Shown: positions 61,198 through 64,000 of the stretch, piece by piece
Layout: the number at the start of each line of letters is the position of its first letter
Position numbering within the stretch: the first letter of the stretch is position 1
Assembly (NCBI GenBank): GCA_016946835.1
Contig: JACVTC010000045.1
Coordinates: 94,501-158,500 of the forward strand
Length of the DNA stretch: 64,000 nucleotides
Direction: 5' to 3'
Origin: Neocallimastix lanati (nom. inval.)
Taxonomy: Eukaryota > Neocallimastigomycota > Neocallimastigomycetes > Neocallimastigales > Neocallimastigaceae
The notes under the pieces: generated by a model
Told to the model about the DNA's origin: nothing
The model's database searches: none
Seen by the model: the letters and a program-made list of their open reading frames with translations, nothing else
Translations under genes and position numbers: made by a program

Positions 61198-61213
61198 GAT
61201 TAAGAGTCTCAAT
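61198..61213 (+). promoter_or_regulatory. Primer-binding site of Copia D
   Basis: GATTAAGAGTCTCAAT directly after the LTR, the same core as in A, B and C, complementary to the tRNA-Lys(CUU) anticodon arm. Confidence 0.75.
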
Positions 61214-61428
61214 CTACTAATTGAGTTTGAATTAAAATAAAGTTAAGTTATAATATAAATTAAATTTTTCTATTTTTACCTTTCAATAAAACCAAAGAAC
61301 TAATAAATTATTATTTTTATTATTTATTGTATTTTATTTATTACCGAATCAAATCCATAAGAAATAAAGATATTTTTTAATCAACAATAAATAAAATTAT
61401 AGTTAAATTGTTAAATAATAAAATTAAT

Positions 61429-61722
61429 ATCATCAAGATGAAAAATTTATTGTCAACTGATGATATTAATATTAAAATAAAATAAAAATGATATCATCAA
61501 GATGAAAAATTTATTGTCAACTGATGATATTAATATTAAAAATAAAATAAACACAGTATCATCAAGATGAGAAATAAATAGTCAACTGATGATACTAATA
61601 TTAAATTAAATTAAATCTAATATCATCAAGATGAGAAATAAATAGTCAACTGATGATACTAATATTAAATTAAATTAAATCTAATATCATCAAGATGAGA
61701 AATAAATAGTCAACTGATGGTA
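61429..61722 (+). repeat. Leader hairpin array of Copia D (five units)
   Basis: Five tandem units of about 64 bp starting at 61429, 61492, 61557, 61621 and 61685. Each has TATCATCAAGATGA, then GTCAACTGATGATA, so TATCATCA pairs with TGATGATA across a ~22-base loop. Units 3-5 are nearly identical to each other, which points to recent array turnover. Confidence 0.88.
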
Positions 61723-62246
61723 TTTAGATAAATTTGAAACTAAAATATTATTAATATTAAAAAAAAAAATATAAATAAATTAAAATAATAATAAAAAAAA
61801 CTAATTATATGTATTAAATAAAATTTTGAATAAATCACATTATATAATATATCAAATATATTAAAATGAAATTATAAAACTAATCAATGAATAAAAAATA
61901 AAAAATCTAATCAAATAATAATCACTTTTTATTTAATCAAAATTAATAATAAATTAAATAATATAAATGCCTTATTTATTAAAGTTTGGTATTACAATAC
62001 TAAATGAGATAAAAATAGTAACAAATTAATGAAATCAAATTTAAGTAAAAATTAAAATGAGAATTTTTAATATAACAAATTAATACTAATAAATTAATAA
62101 AAATTAACAGAATTAAATATTATAATATTTTTTTAAAAAAAAAAAAAAAAAAACTACTAAAATATTTTTATTAATTGAGATATTAAAAAATAGTTATAAT
62201 TAATTTAAAATAATAATAAAAATTTAAGACTTCAAAAGTACTCGAA

Positions 62247-64000
62247 ATGGCTGGAAGAAGAAGAAACCAAGAACAAGTTATCAACCTCACCGGAGAAGAT
62301 ATTACACATAACGGAATAACCTTTAATTATTCCGAAAATTTCAACCAAATTACTGAACTAAATACAGAAAACTACCCTGGTTGGAGAAGAAAAATTCTGT
62401 ATTTGCTAACAATAAATAAATTAACCAAATATGTCCTTCATCCAATTGTAAAGAAGTTAAGAAAAAGAGATATAAGAGAAGAATTAACAGATTACCCGGA
62501 GGATCAATTTGATAGTTCGTTAGTTTATGAAAAGAACACTAAAAACATTGATATAACTAACGACATCACGGCCAAATGGATTATCATAAATGGGCTTGGA
62601 GAACAAACACAAAAACTAATAAATGGAAATGAAAAGACCGCTTTTCAAATTTGGAACATCTTCCAAGAATCGTTTACCAAAAGCAAGGAAAGAAGAAAAA
62701 TCGAAATCCAAAACAAAATTGAAACAATGAAGTTTGACACCAAGACCGATATAAATATATTCATTGCCAATTTGCAAAATTTAATAGACGAACTTGAGAA
62801 AATTGACAATGACCTTAGTATAAATACAAAAATCGGCATTCTAAATAGATGCTTACCTGAAGATCTAAGGTGGATAAACGTCTTTCAACATAAGAGTTGG
62901 GAATCATGCTGCTCCTATGTTAAGGAAATCATCCCTAATATCGTTTTATCTAATTTAAAAGAAAAAAATTCAATTCAGGAAAACAACAATAATGTTCTCT
63001 TCAATGCTGAAACAAGAAAGAGCAAGAATTATCGAAACAATAATAGAACTAAAGGTAAAAGAAAAAGCCTCAAAAGGAATAGTGGAAGATGTAACTATTG
63101 TGGAAGAAGAGGACATTACTTCTATGAATGTAAATTCAGAAAAAATAATTTATATAAAAATCAAAACAAAAATAAATTTAATAAAAGAACTAAAAACAAA
63201 AGAAAATTTCAAAACGATATTAATTATGTGAACACTAATGATGCCTCTTCAAGTAATTATGACACAATATACGCAGATGCCTTTACTAAAGATTATAATA
63301 CAGATAATAATATTGAATTAAATTACTGTAACGTTGAAAAAGAATTTTTAAATGAAGATAGTGACAAAAACTTTCTTTCATGTTGGATTTTGGACTCCGG
63401 TGCTTCAATCAATATCACAAGAAATCTTAATCTTCTAATAGACATAAAAAAATGTAATGAAGAAATTAATCTAGCTAATGGACAAATAATTACAGCTGTC
63501 CATAAAGGAAAATTTAAGGGGTATGTAAACAACAATGAAGTAATACTTAATGAGGTATACTACTCTCCAGCCATCAATAAAAATTTAATATCCATATGCA
63601 AATTACTAAAAGAAAATTATAAAATTGTTTTTAATAATTCAAATAATAAATCATATGCAATCATTTACGATAGCAATGATAAAAGAATAGTTAACATCAC
63701 TGCAACCAAGACTAATACATTTAAAATTTGGTTTACCAATAATAAAATAAATCTCAATAATAATAACAATCAACATAATAATTTAGAAATAAATTTCACT
63801 ACACCAAATGCAGCAAAGAGATTAAATTTATGGCATAGAAGATTATGTCATTTTGATATTAGCCATATTAAAAACAAATTATTAAAACTTAATACACCAG
63901 TTAATCAATGCCCAATTTGTATGAATTCAAAACTTAAAAATAAACCATATAAGCAAGCAATAAATAAGTCGAAACATATATTTGAATTACTTCACATGGA
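62247..64000 (+). CDS. Copia Gag-Pol polyprotein (element D, N-terminal 584 residues in window)
   Basis: ATG at 62247; the frame stays open to the last base of the window. It shows the Gag lineage motif GITFNYSENFN, a CCHC knuckle CNYCGRRGHYFYEC (residues 282-295), protease DSGAS (D383), the pre-integrase motif (WHRRLCHF ... CPIC) and the start of the integrase core (ELLHM). Closely related in plan to B and C. A shorter overlapping frame at 62992-63231 is a shadow. Confidence 0.93.
   Translation, partial: MAGRRRNQEQVINLTGEDITHNGITFNYSENFNQITELNTENYPGWRRKILYLLTINKLTKYVLHPIVKKLRKRDIREELTDYPEDQFDSSLVYEKNTKNIDITNDITAKWIIINGLGEQTQKLINGNEKTAFQIWNIFQESFTKSKERRKIEIQNKIETMKFDTKTDINIFIANLQNLIDELEKIDNDLSINTKIGILNRCLPEDLRWINVFQHKSWESCCSYVKEIIPNIVLSNLKEKNSIQENNNNVLFNAETRKSKNYRNNNRTKGKRKSLKRNSGRCNYCGRRGHYFYECKFRKNNLYKNQNKNKFNKRTKNKRKFQNDINYVNTNDASSSNYDTIYADAFTKDYNTDNNIELNYCNVEKEFLNEDSDKNFLSCWILDSGASINITRNLNLLIDIKKCNEEINLANGQIITAVHKGKFKGYVNNNEVILNEVYYSPAINKNLISICKLLKENYKIVFNNSNNKSYAIIYDSNDKRIVNITATKTNTFKIWFTNNKINLNNNNNQHNNLEINFTTPNAAKRLNLWHRRLCHFDISHIKNKLLKLNTPVNQCPICMNSKLKNKPYKQAINKSKHIFELLHM

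Larger units (their letters stand above)
61004..64000 (+). mobile_element. Ty1/Copia retrotransposon D (left part, runs off the window)
   Basis: Plus-strand element with a 194-bp 5' LTR, a primer site from 61198, a 1-kb leader with five tandem hairpin units, and a polyprotein frame open to the window edge. No break is visible in the part seen. The 3' LTR is outside, so age and completeness are unknown. A solo LTR of this family lies at 42967-43170. Confidence 0.92.

Overview
The window is extremely AT-rich eukaryotic DNA, with long A/T homopolymers, (AAT)n and (TTTTA)n arrays and short AT-rich GT-AG introns. It is crowded with Ty1/Copia retrotransposons. Copia elements, a FLYWCH-MULE DNA transposon, a CE16-like SGNH hydrolase and an intron-split chromatin gene together suggest an early-diverging fungus. 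My best guess is an anaerobic gut fungus (Neocallimastigomycota). This rests on composition and gene content, not on a marker gene.

Layout: 1-1257 is the 3' end of a chromodomain Ty3/Gypsy element with its LTR. 2165-8887 is a tandem duplication carrying two elongator tRNA-Met genes on the minus strand. Copia element A (3255-7475, minus, broken) and Copia element B (8888-14362, plus, looks whole) each landed a few hundred bases upstream of one of these tRNAs. 14368-18950 is AT-rich spacer with a tandem 0.53 kb duplication and a 62-unit AAT array. 19330-29506 holds a very decayed Copia element (E) with a MITE-like insert. 31940-34077 is an eight-exon host gene that open-reading-frame scanning does not show; it encodes a DDT/WHIM-type protein of about 389 aa. 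36780-38282 is a Copia fossil (F). 38751-39898 is an intron-split SGNH/CE16-like esterase gene. 39900-46500 is duplicated AT-rich DNA with a solo LTR and further Copia fossils. 47251-50992 is a probable MULE transposon whose transposase has one internal stop, with a 1 kb pentanucleotide array inside it. 51187-57424 is Copia element C (minus, young, broken). 59117-59380 is a small secreted-protein candidate. 61004-64000 is the left part of Copia element D (plus), open as far as the window edge.

Copia elements A, B, C and D share a primer-binding site that fits the anticodon arm of tRNA-Lys(CUU) rather than a tRNA 3' end. B, C and D, and less clearly E, carry arrays of CTGA/TCAG hairpins in the leader. 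LTR pairs differ by only 1-2 bases in A, B and C, so these insertions are recent. The only probable host genes are two tRNAs, the DDT/WHIM gene, the SGNH gene and the small secreted protein.
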